Source: a virus
Strand: one strand, 5' to 3'
Virus record (IMG/VR): IMGVR_UViG_3300047392_000059
Coordinates: 1-36,963 of that record
DNA length: 36,963 nucleotides
A program made the translations under genes and the position numbers. Below the pieces are notes generated by a model. The model saw only the letters and a program-made list of their open reading frames with translations. It ran no database searches and was not told the DNA's origin. Below, piece by piece: positions 13,359 to 21,490 of the stretch. The number at the start of each line of letters is the position of its first letter. The first letter of the stretch is position 1.

Positions 13359-15134
13359 TTAATTTTCAATGACTTGCGTATCCGCTTCGAGCATAGTGAA
13401 TCCATTTTCCTTAACTACCATAAGCACATTATTAACACGGCTTGCTAGTTCATCTCTGTGTGAGATTAAGAAAATGTTACGATTCATTTCACGACCCATT
13501 GACTTTAGAACTGACATGGAGTGTTCGATACCCACACTATCCATTCCAGAATCAACAAGCTCGTCAATGAACATCAAGTTCATTGGCTCTGTGAAGCTTT
13601 CATACACATCTCTAAAACTCCAGCTCAATGCCAGAATTAAACGATTTCGTTCTCCTCGACTTAGGTTATCAAAATCAAAACTTTGTCCTAGTTGGCTAAT
13701 GTCTACTTCCAAATCACTTTTAAATGTAACTTGGTGCGGTAGTTGTAACTTATCCAAATAGTAACTTAGTCTATGATTCAAATACGCCAAGTTCTGTTCA
13801 ATAATACGCTTTCTTACAAATGAGTCTTTGCTTGTTAACAACTTTAACAAAAACTCTTGATGCTCAAGTAGTTTACTTACTCTGTTAATTTCGTCCCAGC
13901 TGACCAGAGCTAGTGCAGTATTACGCATGGCTTCGATTTGTTCTTGATAAGGATCTTCTTCTTGAACCTTTGCATCAAGTTGCTTGCGAATGTTTTCTAA
14001 GTTGTTCTTGTGAGCAGCCGCATCCGCTACGTCTTGATACTTGGTACGTGGACGATCACCTAAGTTGCCAATGGTTCGAACAGCCATATCAGCTTGAGCC
14101 AAATAGCCATGTTCTTCGCGAAGCGCATTAACTGTTAGATCCACTGCGGCTTGTGCATCTGTGGCCATTTGGTCATGCTTCTCGTCATGAACATCTTGAC
14201 CGCAGGATGGACATTGATGAGCCTTGATAGATTCCAAACTCTTTTGTGCAACTGCTAAGGCATCCTGCAACTTCTTAACGTTGCTTTGGCGAGTGGCTAA
14301 TTCTTTGTTGGCTAACTTAAGGCGACTTTCGTTTTCTTTGTAAAGGGCCACCGCACGATGAGCCTCTAACTCGGCTTCGATGTCTGTGTTTTCTAATTCT
14401 GTAATAGCGGCTTCAAATGCAGCCACATCTGCTTCCTTCTTAGAAGTCCATACACGACTGCGACGTTCCAGATCGTCAATGCTAGTTTGAACACGAGCAT
14501 TGCTTTCTTGTAGGGCCTTGATGCGTGACTCTTCGTCTTTGATGTCGTCCTTGCTTTTCTTAATAAACTCGCGAAGGATTTCGGCTTTCTCACTTAACTG
14601 AGTAATGCCCAGCAGTTCTTCAATGATGTCACGTTGCTCACCACTTTTCAAACTCAAGAAAGGTTGAGTGTATGTGTTAAGAGCTACTAAGTGCTTGAAC
14701 ATTTCTGCACTCATGCCAACTACTTTTTCAATTGCTTCTTGAGTTACACGGTTCTCACCAGCACCTTCGTCTGTACCTGATTCGTTGACTTCATGATCGT
14801 CAACTAAGAATCGTAATACGTTAGGCTTGCGCCCACGTTCAATTGTATACTTGGCACCATTCTTTTCAAACTCAACAGTAACTAACATGCCCTTGGTGTT
14901 AGTTTTGTTGATAAGATTCTCTTTACGAATGTTAGTAAGTGCATTGCCGTAGATAGCATATGATAGCGCATTAACCATTGTAGTTTTACCTACGCCGTTA
15001 CGAGCACCATCACCACCTAAGTCTAAGTTGTTACCTAGCACAAGAGTCAACCCATGTTGATTCATGCGGAGTCCTTGGGTAACATTACCCACACTCATAA
15101 AGTTTTTAATTGTTAGATTGTTAAACTTAATCAA
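13359..15134 (-). CDS. gp46: Recombination endonuclease subunit, SbcC/Rad50-like ATPase
   Basis: The 591-aa protein is the T4 gp46 homologue. The Walker A region is at residues 34-52 (GNNLD...GVGKTT, with an insert before GKT as usual for phage gp46). Long coiled-coil arms flank a zinc hook CPSCGQ at residues 308-313. The C-terminal half has the ABC signature LSRGERNRL and Walker B LMFIDELVDSGMD. With gp47 it forms the Mre11/Rad50-type nuclease that resects DNA ends for recombination-dependent replication and host DNA breakdown. Translation starts at TTG (15132-15134), overlapping the gp47 stop as TTGA, with AAGGA about 8 nt upstream. The arrangement implies coupled synthesis of the two subunits. 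Confidence 0.95.
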   Translation of the reverse strand: MIKFNNLTIKNFMSVGNVTQGLRMNQHGLTLVLGNNLDLGGDGARNGVGKTTMVNALSYAIYGNALTNIRKENLINKTNTKGMLVTVEFEKNGAKYTIERGRKPNVLRFLVDDHEVNESGTDEGAGENRVTQEAIEKVVGMSAEMFKHLVALNTYTQPFLSLKSGEQRDIIEELLGITQLSEKAEILREFIKKSKDDIKDEESRIKALQESNARVQTSIDDLERRSRVWTSKKEADVAAFEAAITELENTDIEAELEAHRAVALYKENESRLKLANKELATRQSNVKKLQDALAVAQKSLESIKAHQCPSCGQDVHDEKHDQMATDAQAAVDLTVNALREEHGYLAQADMAVRTIGNLGDRPRTKYQDVADAAAHKNNLENIRKQLDAKVQEEDPYQEQIEAMRNTALALVSWDEINRVSKLLEHQEFLLKLLTSKDSFVRKRIIEQNLAYLNHRLSYYLDKLQLPHQVTFKSDLEVDISQLGQSFDFDNLSRGERNRLILALSWSFRDVYESFTEPMNLMFIDELVDSGMDSVGIEHSMSVLKSMGREMNRNIFLISHRDELASRVNNVLMVVKENGFTMLEADTQVIEN

Positions 15135-16153
15135 ACTGTCAGTCCTTGGTAAATTTGCACAAGAATTTGTCTATCGATAACATCAGAGTCAATTGCTTGA
15201 ATCTGATTGAGAACAATTGCGTCAACAGATTCAAATTGAATCTCCCCGCCTTGCCATTCAGTTGCGTGTTCTTCCTTCTTGCCAGGAATAAGCGACAGCT
15301 CACGCATGTTATACGTCTCTGCCCACTGTTCTTTAATATACGTTGCTTCTTCGTAGCTAATGTCTACGTCGATTGTAATACGAGCAAACGTTTGTTCATC
15401 AAACAGTTCAGCATGACGATCAATGGCTTGTGTTAGTGTAAGTGTTTTAAACTTAGGAGCTCCTGGCCATGTGCGGAAGTCTGGCTCACCACCATACTCT
15501 AAGAACATGCAACCACGTTCGTCATCCCAGGCATCTGCATAGTTATGGGGGAAGCAATTACCCATGTACACAATATTGCCTTTGCGCTGGCGCTTGTGAA
15601 AGTGTCCGCTAAACACTAGTTCTTGATTGGGAAAGTGTCCAGCATTAAGTCCACCATGGTCTGGCATTTCCACCATGGCGTTCATTTTAAAGTGTGGAAG
15701 CTCAAAGTGGCCAAATACATAGCGGCTCTTGAGCTTCTTCATTGTCTCCCACTCGTTGCCAACGAGCCAAGGGATGATTGTCATGTCACCAACAGTAAGT
15801 GGCTCATCAACTAACACCACATTGTCTAAGTGTTTAGCAAACGGCAGTGAGTTAATCTCACGTTTTTCACGATACGCTAAATCGTGATTGCCCATAATCA
15901 AGTATACCTTTTCAAAATGCTCTGAAAGATACTTGACGTTGGACGTTGTATAGTTTAATGTGCTTACGTTAACAGTGGATCTGTTGTTGTGCCAGTCACC
16001 GAGAAAGATGCATGTTTCAGCACCTTCTTTCTTGGCTTCTTCTACCATCCACTTGATAAAGTTTTCACAGTCATTGTTGTGGCTACGACTGTTATTACGT
16101 AGTCCAAAGTGAATGTCTGTGAAGCAAACAGCTTTCTTAAAAGATTGAGTCAT
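15131..16153 (-). CDS. gp47: Recombination endonuclease subunit, SbcD/Mre11-like phosphoesterase
   Basis: The 340-aa protein carries the metallophosphoesterase motifs in order: FTDIHFGLR (D-x-H), FLGDWHNNR (GDxxH), MGNHDLAY (GNHD), and FSGHFHKRQ (GHxH). These match T4 gp47 and Mre11, the nuclease partner of gp46. I prefer the ATG at 16151-16153 over the TTG two codons upstream. The gene starts 6 nt after the DUF465-like gene stop and has no strong ribosome binding site, so coupling is likely. It is the expected length (T4 gp47 is 339 aa) and all catalytic residues appear present. Confidence 0.95.
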   Translation of the reverse strand: MTQSFKKAVCFTDIHFGLRNNSRSHNNDCENFIKWMVEEAKKEGAETCIFLGDWHNNRSTVNVSTLNYTTSNVKYLSEHFEKVYLIMGNHDLAYREKREINSLPFAKHLDNVVLVDEPLTVGDMTIIPWLVGNEWETMKKLKSRYVFGHFELPHFKMNAMVEMPDHGGLNAGHFPNQELVFSGHFHKRQRKGNIVYMGNCFPHNYADAWDDERGCMFLEYGGEPDFRTWPGAPKFKTLTLTQAIDRHAELFDEQTFARITIDVDISYEEATYIKEQWAETYNMRELSLIPGKKEEHATEWQGGEIQFESVDAIVLNQIQAIDSDVIDRQILVQIYQGLTV

Positions 16154-16159
16154 TAGCAA

Positions 16160-16354
16160 TTATAGCATTTCTGCAAGTGTATGTCTACAACGAACAAGCT
16201 CGTCCTTAAGGAAAAGTTTTCGTTTCTTAAGAGTTTGGGCAACAGGAGTATCGTTCTGGTGCTGTTGTTCAAGGATCAATAATTGTTTCTCAAGACTCTC
16301 GTGATGAATCTCTAAATGATCAATGTGTCGTTTCAAACTATCTGGATGTTTCAT
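16160..16354 (-). CDS. DUF465/YdcH-like small helical protein
   Basis: The 64-aa product is an alpha-helical hairpin-like protein: LKRHIDHLEIHHESLEKQL, then a short turn (HQNDTPVA), then LKKRKLFLKDELVRCR. The LKK-x2-L-x-LKDE ending matches DUF465 (YdcH) proteins, small bacterial coiled-coil proteins of unknown function. AAGGAGT lies 6 nt before the ATG. It sits between the MazG-like gene and gp47 in the operon. No catalytic residues are apparent. Function is unknown. Confidence 0.65.
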   Translation of the reverse strand: MKHPDSLKRHIDHLEIHHESLEKQLLILEQQHQNDTPVAQTLKKRKLFLKDELVRCRHTLAEML

Positions 16355-16356
16355 GT

Positions 16357-16731
16357 TTACTCCTTCTTTAAGAATGGTGCAAGCTCAGGTGGCTCCCAAC
16401 CTAGTGGTTTAAGTACCTTGCCATCTTCACGCTTACGAACCTTGCCGGTTTCTTTGTCAATCTTGGCAAAGTTTGTTTTCATAACTTCTTTCCAAGCACC
16501 GTCACCGTCAAATCCTGCAGAGTGAATAGCACCAATAGTAACAACTAAGATGTCAATTAGTGCATCTAGCGTTTCTACTTGATCGTGAGCCGCAATAGCT
16601 TCTGCAAGCTCGCCTGATTCTTCTTCAATCAGTTTTAAGTACATGTTAAATTGATCTGCATTAAAGCCCTCAACGCTTTGGTCGCAAGCTCTCATAAACT
16701 TTTCTTGATCGCGAAATGGATTAGTCATCAT
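16357..16731 (-). CDS. MazG-like / all-alpha NTP pyrophosphohydrolase
   Basis: The 124-aa protein has the helical metal-binding signature of the MazG/HisE-like superfamily: LIEEESGELAEAI (the E-E-x-x-E element) and, on the next helix, ETLDALIDILVVTIGA (the D-x3-D element). The C-terminus GKVLKPLGWEPPEL resembles related phage proteins. Such enzymes hydrolyse nucleoside triphosphates to monophosphates and are widespread in marine phages, where they may clean the nucleotide pool or affect alarmone levels. The ATG at 16729-16731 overlaps the gp55 stop (16728-16730), and GAGGAA precedes it; a second ATG follows immediately. Substrate cannot be read from sequence. Confidence 0.8.
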   Translation of the reverse strand: MMTNPFRDQEKFMRACDQSVEGFNADQFNMYLKLIEEESGELAEAIAAHDQVETLDALIDILVVTIGAIHSAGFDGDGAWKEVMKTNFAKIDKETGKVRKREDGKVLKPLGWEPPELAPFLKKE

Positions 16732-17735
16732 GCTTCCTCACTATCCTCTAAAATAATTTCAGTAACTTCAATGTCTGCATCGATATCGATGTCTGCTTCT
16801 AAATCAACATTGACAGGTAATTCCTCACCTGGTTCAACAGCAGCCGCTGGATCTTTAAGTGCATTATATCGCTCAATTCCTTCAAGGTGCGCCTGCTGAC
16901 TTTCCATTTGACGTGTCCAACTTGGCATTTGTCCAGAGTCTTGTAACATGTCGTCGCGGATATCACGTTGACGCTTTTCTACGTTAAGCACACGGGTAAA
17001 ACTATTTGTAACTGCGGCAGTATAGTAAGCAAATGGGTTCTGCGATTTGCCTTCGTCGAACTGTAGTGCAATTTGTGTAAGCTGAATAAGAGCTTGACCA
17101 CGCATTTCATCGACATAGCTATAGCCACGCCAGTTGCTTCGCAAGCTATAACGTTCGCATAGCTTTAAGAACATGGCGCCTAAGCGGTTTGTAATTTGTC
17201 CATGGGTCACACAAAACTCACCTGTTTCCAAGTCGCCCTTCCAATGACTGCGAAGTACTTCGCGCCAAGTGCCATCTTCATTTTGAACAAAATGTTTGAA
17301 TGGAGGAAAGTTTACTTTGCTACGGTGATCAGCGATACTCTTAGGATTGTTTTTGCGCCCAGGCTCAAGAGGAATATGCTCAAACGTCATCATGCGAACA
17401 ACAAGATCAGTGACAGGAATCTTTTTAGGATTGACTTCGAATTGATCTTGTTTTGGTTTGGTGCTTGCTTTGCCCTTGGCAGCTTCCCATTCTGCAATGG
17501 CGGCTTGGTATGCTTGTTGTTGCAACCTAGCCGCACGAGCTTCACGTGCTAAATTGATAGCGCCTTCGGGGCAGGCTTTGGTTTTACGATTATGAAAGCT
17601 CTTTAATTCGGTTACAATGTAATCATACTGCTCGACATCTCGGCTTTCTTTCCAGCAATAGCTCATCTTACTTGCATGGATGGCTGCTAGAATATCTTTA
17701 TTCTTTAGGTAAATGGTTGTTGTTTTCTCTGACAC
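16728..17735 (-). CDS. gp55: Late-transcription sigma factor
   Basis: The 335-aa protein contains the conserved core of T4 gp55, the diverged sigma factor that recognises late promoters TATAAATA. Key segments are WRGYSYVDEMRGQALIQLTQ, FDEGKSQNPFAYYTAAVTN, FTRVLNVEKRQRDIRDDM and GQMPSWTRQME, in the middle and C-terminal part (about residues 200-285). It is longer than T4 gp55 (185 aa). The extra N-terminal part includes Ala-rich helices and the C-terminus is an acidic tail. Translation starts at GTG (17733-17735) with AAGGAG 7 nt upstream. It heads the operon and is fronted by a sigma70-type promoter, so it should be made before the NNTAAATA promoters it is expected to serve. Confidence 0.9.
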   Translation of the reverse strand: MSEKTTTIYLKNKDILAAIHASKMSYCWKESRDVEQYDYIVTELKSFHNRKTKACPEGAINLAREARAARLQQQAYQAAIAEWEAAKGKASTKPKQDQFEVNPKKIPVTDLVVRMMTFEHIPLEPGRKNNPKSIADHRSKVNFPPFKHFVQNEDGTWREVLRSHWKGDLETGEFCVTHGQITNRLGAMFLKLCERYSLRSNWRGYSYVDEMRGQALIQLTQIALQFDEGKSQNPFAYYTAAVTNSFTRVLNVEKRQRDIRDDMLQDSGQMPSWTRQMESQQAHLEGIERYNALKDPAAAVEPGEELPVNVDLEADIDIDADIEVTEIILEDSEEA

Positions 17736-17754
17736 TAGTAGTCTCCTTGTATCA

Positions 17755-17784
17755 AGTATAGCATAAAGTTATAGGCATTGTCAA
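17755..17784 (-). promoter_or_regulatory. Sigma70-type promoter for the gp55-gp47-gp46 operon
   Basis: On the minus strand TTGACA (17779-17784) is followed after 18 bases by TATACT (17755-17760). The -35 is perfect and the -10 differs from TATAAT at one base. Transcription would begin near 17748, shortly before the AAGGAG site and GTG start of gp55 at 17735. This is the clearest host-type promoter in the window and fits early or middle expression of the sigma factor and recombination genes. Confidence 0.75.
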
Positions 17785-17810
17785 CGGTAATATACCTACT
17801 TTATGGAAAC

Positions 17811-17818
17811 GGTAAATA
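17811..17818 (+). promoter_or_regulatory. Late-promoter motif GGTAAATA for the nucleotidyltransferase/baseplate genes
   Basis: GGTAAATAGGTAT lies on the plus strand directly upstream of the nucleotidyltransferase gene. With T4 geometry transcription would begin at 17824, inside the first possible ATG (17822-17824). The transcript would start GGAGAAACTTTTA and then reach the ATG at 17837, so the mRNA begins with its own Shine-Dalgarno sequence. The motif matches those at 23650 and (minus) 10978 over GGTAAATAGGT. Confidence 0.6.
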
Positions 17819-17836
17819 GGTATGGAGAAACTTTTA

Positions 17837-18484
17837 ATGAAGATCAATGAGCTAAATTCCCGCATTGTTGCTGTATACGCAGGACGCTTCCACCCGTTCC
17901 ACCATGGACACGCTGAAGTGTTTCGTGAACTCGCGAACAAGTTTGGCATTAACAATACTTACATCACTACCAGTGGCAAGGTAGAGCCAGAAAAGAGTCC
18001 GTTTTCATTTGCTGAAAAAGCACTTATGATGCAGGCCGCAGGCGTACCAAAAAAGAATATTGTAGAAGAAACAGTGCCATATGCACCAGTTAACTTACCA
18101 AGCAAATTGGGACTTGACCCAAACAAAGACGTTATGGTATTTGGTGTAGGTAAAAAGGACATGGCCGAAGATCCACGTTTTTCGTTTAAGCCATTGAAAG
18201 ACGGCTCTCCAAGTTACTTTCAGCCATACACTGGCAAGAATTTAATGCCATTCAGCAATGCTAAAAATGCTGATGGCACCCGTGCTGGCCATGGTTACGT
18301 TATCCCAGTTGCTGACGTACAGTTTAGCATAGCCGGACAAACAATCAATAGTGCAAGCCAAATTAGAAACTTGTATAAAGCCGCAGATGATGAAGGTCGT
18401 GTAGCAATTTTACACGAGCTATATCCAAACGGTGGCGCACAAATTGATAAGATTAAACGCATCTTTGATGCCAAGTTAGGATAA
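17837..18484 (+). CDS. HxGH-family nucleotidyltransferase
   Basis: The start at 17837 (215 aa) is chosen over the ATG at 17822 because the late promoter at 17811 would begin transcription inside the latter, and GGAGA lies 8 nt before the former. The protein begins with a Rossmann-like nucleotidyltransferase motif, VAVYAGRFHPFHHGHAEVF, with the HxGH signature. A C-terminal INSASQIRNLY resembles the ISSTxIR motif of the same superfamily, which includes NMN adenylyltransferase and cytidylyltransferases. The fold implies transfer of a nucleotide monophosphate from an NTP. The acceptor (NMN, pantetheine phosphate or a lipid/sugar phosphate) cannot be told. Related genes occur next to baseplate genes in environmental T4-like phages, suggesting an accessory metabolic or possibly structural role. 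Confidence 0.8.
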   Translation: MKINELNSRIVAVYAGRFHPFHHGHAEVFRELANKFGINNTYITTSGKVEPEKSPFSFAEKALMMQAAGVPKKNIVEETVPYAPVNLPSKLGLDPNKDVMVFGVGKKDMAEDPRFSFKPLKDGSPSYFQPYTGKNLMPFSNAKNADGTRAGHGYVIPVADVQFSIAGQTINSASQIRNLYKAADDEGRVAILHELYPNGGAQIDKIKRIFDAKLG

Positions 18485-18488
18485 TACA

Positions 18489-19124
18489 ATGGCTAATTTA
18501 GACAGTCGAGTTACACTTGAATTTAAAGCATTTGCCGAGATGGGCACAACAGATGAAAGTGGCCGCAAGACCGGTGAAAACGATATTCGTTCTTCGACGT
18601 ACAAAGAACCAGGCAAGAATCATATCCTAGAATGGCCAAGTACTCCTAAGATTAGCCAGTCAATTGAAGTAAACTACAGCACCTGGGAATTGCAACACAC
18701 TAACTATCAGCCAAGCGCATTTGGTAATCGCTCAACTCCTGTTGTAACAATTAGCGGCCCTTGGTTTAGTCGTACTGAAGAAGAAGCAAAGAAAACATTG
18801 ACTGCAATTCATTTACTACGTTCAGCAACCAGTATGTTTTATGGACGAGAAGACAGAAACAAAGGCATACCACCACCAATTGGGCGTTTAAGTGCCCATG
18901 GCTTGTATTCAAATACGCCAGTGGTTGTAAAAACGTTTCAATACGATTACCCAAACGATGTTGATTATATCACGGTTGATATGTTTAACGGCAGACAATC
19001 AGTGCCAGTGTTATTTGAAATGAGTGTTAGCTTGATTGTACAGATTAACGCAGTTGAAGCAGTTAAAGAATATACATTAGAAAATTTTTACACTGGCAAA
19101 TTATTAGGAAACGGATACATTTAA
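18489..19124 (+). CDS. gp48: Baseplate tail-tube cap protein (gp48-like)
   Basis: The 211-aa protein has the conserved C-terminal block of tail-tube cap/initiator proteins in environmental T4-like phages: KTLTAIHLLRSATSMFYG, then GIPPPIGRLSAHGLY, VVVKTFQYDYPNDVDYI and PVLFEMSVSLIVQ. In T4, gp48 and gp54 cap the central hub and start tube polymerisation. Distinguishing gp48 from gp54 by eye is uncertain, but adjacency to gp53 favours gp48. AGGAT precedes the ATG, and the gene begins 4 nt after the nucleotidyltransferase stop. It is shorter than T4 gp48 (364 aa). Confidence 0.72.
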   Translation: MANLDSRVTLEFKAFAEMGTTDESGRKTGENDIRSSTYKEPGKNHILEWPSTPKISQSIEVNYSTWELQHTNYQPSAFGNRSTPVVTISGPWFSRTEEEAKKTLTAIHLLRSATSMFYGREDRNKGIPPPIGRLSAHGLYSNTPVVVKTFQYDYPNDVDYITVDMFNGRQSVPVLFEMSVSLIVQINAVEAVKEYTLENFYTGKLLGNGYI

Positions 19125-19125
19125 A

Positions 19126-19425
19126 ATGGCAACTACTGGAAAGAACCAATATGCTGATACGCCAATTCAAGACTTTTACCTTGACTTGGCCAAGCTGCCA
19201 ACAGCCGCAGATATCACAGACGGTAAAACAACAGAGACTATTGTAGTTGGGCCTAAGTATCAGCATCGCCCAGATTTATTAAGCTATTCTCTTTATGGGA
19301 ACAGCAACTACTGGTGGGTAATTGTATTGCTTAACCGCAATCAACTTCGTGATCCTATTAGAGATTTAAAAACAGGTATGGTACTTCGTGTATTAAACAA
19401 AGCAGATATCGCTGGAGTAGTATAA
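19126..19425 (+). CDS. gp53: Baseplate wedge protein
   Basis: The 99-aa protein matches the gp53 family by its central RPDLLSYSLYGNSNYWWVIV and the following RDPIRDLKTGMVLRV, which is LysM-like. T4 gp53 (196 aa) joins wedges to the hub and to each other in the baseplate. This is a short version, containing mainly the conserved domain. It starts one base after the gp48 stop with no strong ribosome binding site, and its own stop overlaps the next start (TAATG), pointing to coupled translation. Confidence 0.88.
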   Translation: MATTGKNQYADTPIQDFYLDLAKLPTAADITDGKTTETIVVGPKYQHRPDLLSYSLYGNSNYWWVIVLLNRNQLRDPIRDLKTGMVLRVLNKADIAGVV

Positions 19426-21482
19426 TGGCTACTAAACCAACACACAATGATGATATTGGCTTGCCCGAGATTCATTATAATCCTTTACAAAATTATCGCA
19501 ACGTAACTTACAATACTCGCTTGACAGCGATGCCGGTGTTTGAAGCAACACAGTCAAGACACGAGCGAAGCTATGATTACAAAAAAGGTATCATATTATG
19601 GGAGACTGGCGGGTCCGGTTCAGTGTATCTAGAAGAAATGACAATAGAATGTACCGGAGCTGGTAACAAGACAGGCAACTACATCACTCAGATTCCAATC
19701 TCGTTTAAAGGCAAAGTAGTCGAGCCATTGGGTGGCCGATTCATGGAAGCAATTAGTTTAGCAAATTACGACCTAGGCTATAAAAGCAATGACGGTGTGT
19801 ACTTGTTTGAAATTACGTTCTCAGGATACAACACAGATTCTGACATGCCAGAAATCTGCAAAGGTTGGGAAGGTGAAGAATTAGTATTCCGCTGGTATAT
19901 TAGAATTAACGAACTGCAAATGAATCTAGACTACAAAGGTAGTACATACGATTTTGAATTTGTAACTTCATCTGGACAGTCACTAAACTCAGATTACACT
20001 CAACTTGAAGAAGGCTTTAGAATGGTTGGCACACCAGCTACCGTTGGAAGTTTTTGTAAAGAATTAGCTGAAGCACTTAACAAGCGTGAAAAAGAACACG
20101 TTAAGGATGGACTTCGTTGCATTCCACACAAGTATGTTATTACTGCTCACAAAGATATCGTAAATTTAAAAATACAAAATGGCTTTTGGTCAAGAGCATC
20201 TGCACAATTTAACATTGGCCGCGGAGAAGTACAAAGTCAACCTGGCCAAACAATACAATCATTCATCTTAGGACAATTGGCCAATAGCCAGGACATGATG
20301 AAGTATTTGCATCGCATCCCAGAGAAAAAAGATTACAACAGCAATGATGTTAAACCAGGTAAAATAGATATTGTGCCTAAGAACGTTGTAATTATTCCTG
20401 GAGCAAAAGATGTGTCAGAAAACAAAGGATATGCATTTGATCCAAAGCTAGGAAGTTCTGCAAAAGAAATTCACTTCTTTATTACAACTAAAGAAGATCC
20501 ACGTAACATTATTGACCCACAAGAATATAAAGATGCACAAGATCCAGTGGAACGTAACAAGCGTGTTGATAACTGGATTAAAAAAGGACTATTACGAAAA
20601 GTTTATAAGTGGATTTACACAGGTGAAAACTCTGAAGTTATTAACACCACTTTAAAACTAAACTACATGTGGCGTAATGTCCGTCCAATGTGGGTTAACT
20701 CAGAAACTGGTAAGCAAATTGCACCGTCTGGAACATCAGCTACTGCCAAGAAAAAATCAGAAGCCGCAGGACCTAAGGCAATTAAATGTGACGATGCAAA
20801 ATCTGTTGGAACCGAAACTCAACGAGTTGCCGCAACTTATGCCGAGGACGCAGAGTTTGATCCTACTACTGGCAAGATACGTCCTAAACCAGGCTGGTAT
20901 CCACACATGCCGCAATTTTATCATATGAACTTTGGTGTGCAACAACAATCACAACAAAGCGCATTGTCGCCGGAAAACGCAAACGAGTACAGCGTATATA
21001 GACAAATTGGTTCCAATTTATCAGGCAGTGGCGAAATGGTAGAATTGGATCTTGAAGTTGTTGGCGACCCGTACTGGCTAATGCAAATTCCTGGAACCCC
21101 AGGCAAACCGCCATGGGAAGAAGATGTGTGGGAATATGAAAAAGAACAATTGACTGAAGACCAGATGGCTGAAAAAAGAAAGAAAGCCGCAACACATACA
21201 TGGTTGCCGTTTATCTACTTTGAAGCACAAGTACCTTCAGCGACCAACAATGGAATTACAGACACAATGTTGTTACGCGAGTCTGATGCAATTAGTGGCG
21301 TATACTTTGCTATTACGTTAACAAATAAATTTACCAAAGGTAAGTTTACCACTAACTTAAAGTGCGCTAGGGAATCGTTGTCTAACCCATGGACTGGCAA
21401 AGCAGCCAAGCCTGGCGCAACAAAAGGATCAACGCCCGGCAATGCTAACTCAGTTGGTCCAAGTAATTCGAAAAAACCGTAA
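19425..21482 (+). CDS. Baseplate hub-type structural protein (gp27-like candidate)
   Basis: The 685-aa protein is beta-rich without transmembrane or signal segments. Recognisable stretches are the N-terminal region with QSRHERSYDYKKGI, a domain around residues 100-250, and LLRKVYKWIYTGENSEVINT (about residue 385), a segment typical of large hub-like proteins in environmental T4-like phages. It ends in a Gly/Ser/Asn/Lys-rich tail. Its place between gp53 and the gp5 lysozyme suggests the hub trimer that carries gp5, the role of gp27 in T4 (391 aa). I do not see a decisive gp27 signature, so the name rests on position and general character. Start and gp53 stop overlap as TAATG, with GGAG upstream. 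Confidence 0.6.
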   Translation: MATKPTHNDDIGLPEIHYNPLQNYRNVTYNTRLTAMPVFEATQSRHERSYDYKKGIILWETGGSGSVYLEEMTIECTGAGNKTGNYITQIPISFKGKVVEPLGGRFMEAISLANYDLGYKSNDGVYLFEITFSGYNTDSDMPEICKGWEGEELVFRWYIRINELQMNLDYKGSTYDFEFVTSSGQSLNSDYTQLEEGFRMVGTPATVGSFCKELAEALNKREKEHVKDGLRCIPHKYVITAHKDIVNLKIQNGFWSRASAQFNIGRGEVQSQPGQTIQSFILGQLANSQDMMKYLHRIPEKKDYNSNDVKPGKIDIVPKNVVIIPGAKDVSENKGYAFDPKLGSSAKEIHFFITTKEDPRNIIDPQEYKDAQDPVERNKRVDNWIKKGLLRKVYKWIYTGENSEVINTTLKLNYMWRNVRPMWVNSETGKQIAPSGTSATAKKKSEAAGPKAIKCDDAKSVGTETQRVAATYAEDAEFDPTTGKIRPKPGWYPHMPQFYHMNFGVQQQSQQSALSPENANEYSVYRQIGSNLSGSGEMVELDLEVVGDPYWLMQIPGTPGKPPWEEDVWEYEKEQLTEDQMAEKRKKAATHTWLPFIYFEAQVPSATNNGITDTMLLRESDAISGVYFAITLTNKFTKGKFTTNLKCARESLSNPWTGKAAKPGATKGSTPGNANSVGPSNSKKP

Positions 21483-21490
21483 GGATATAA

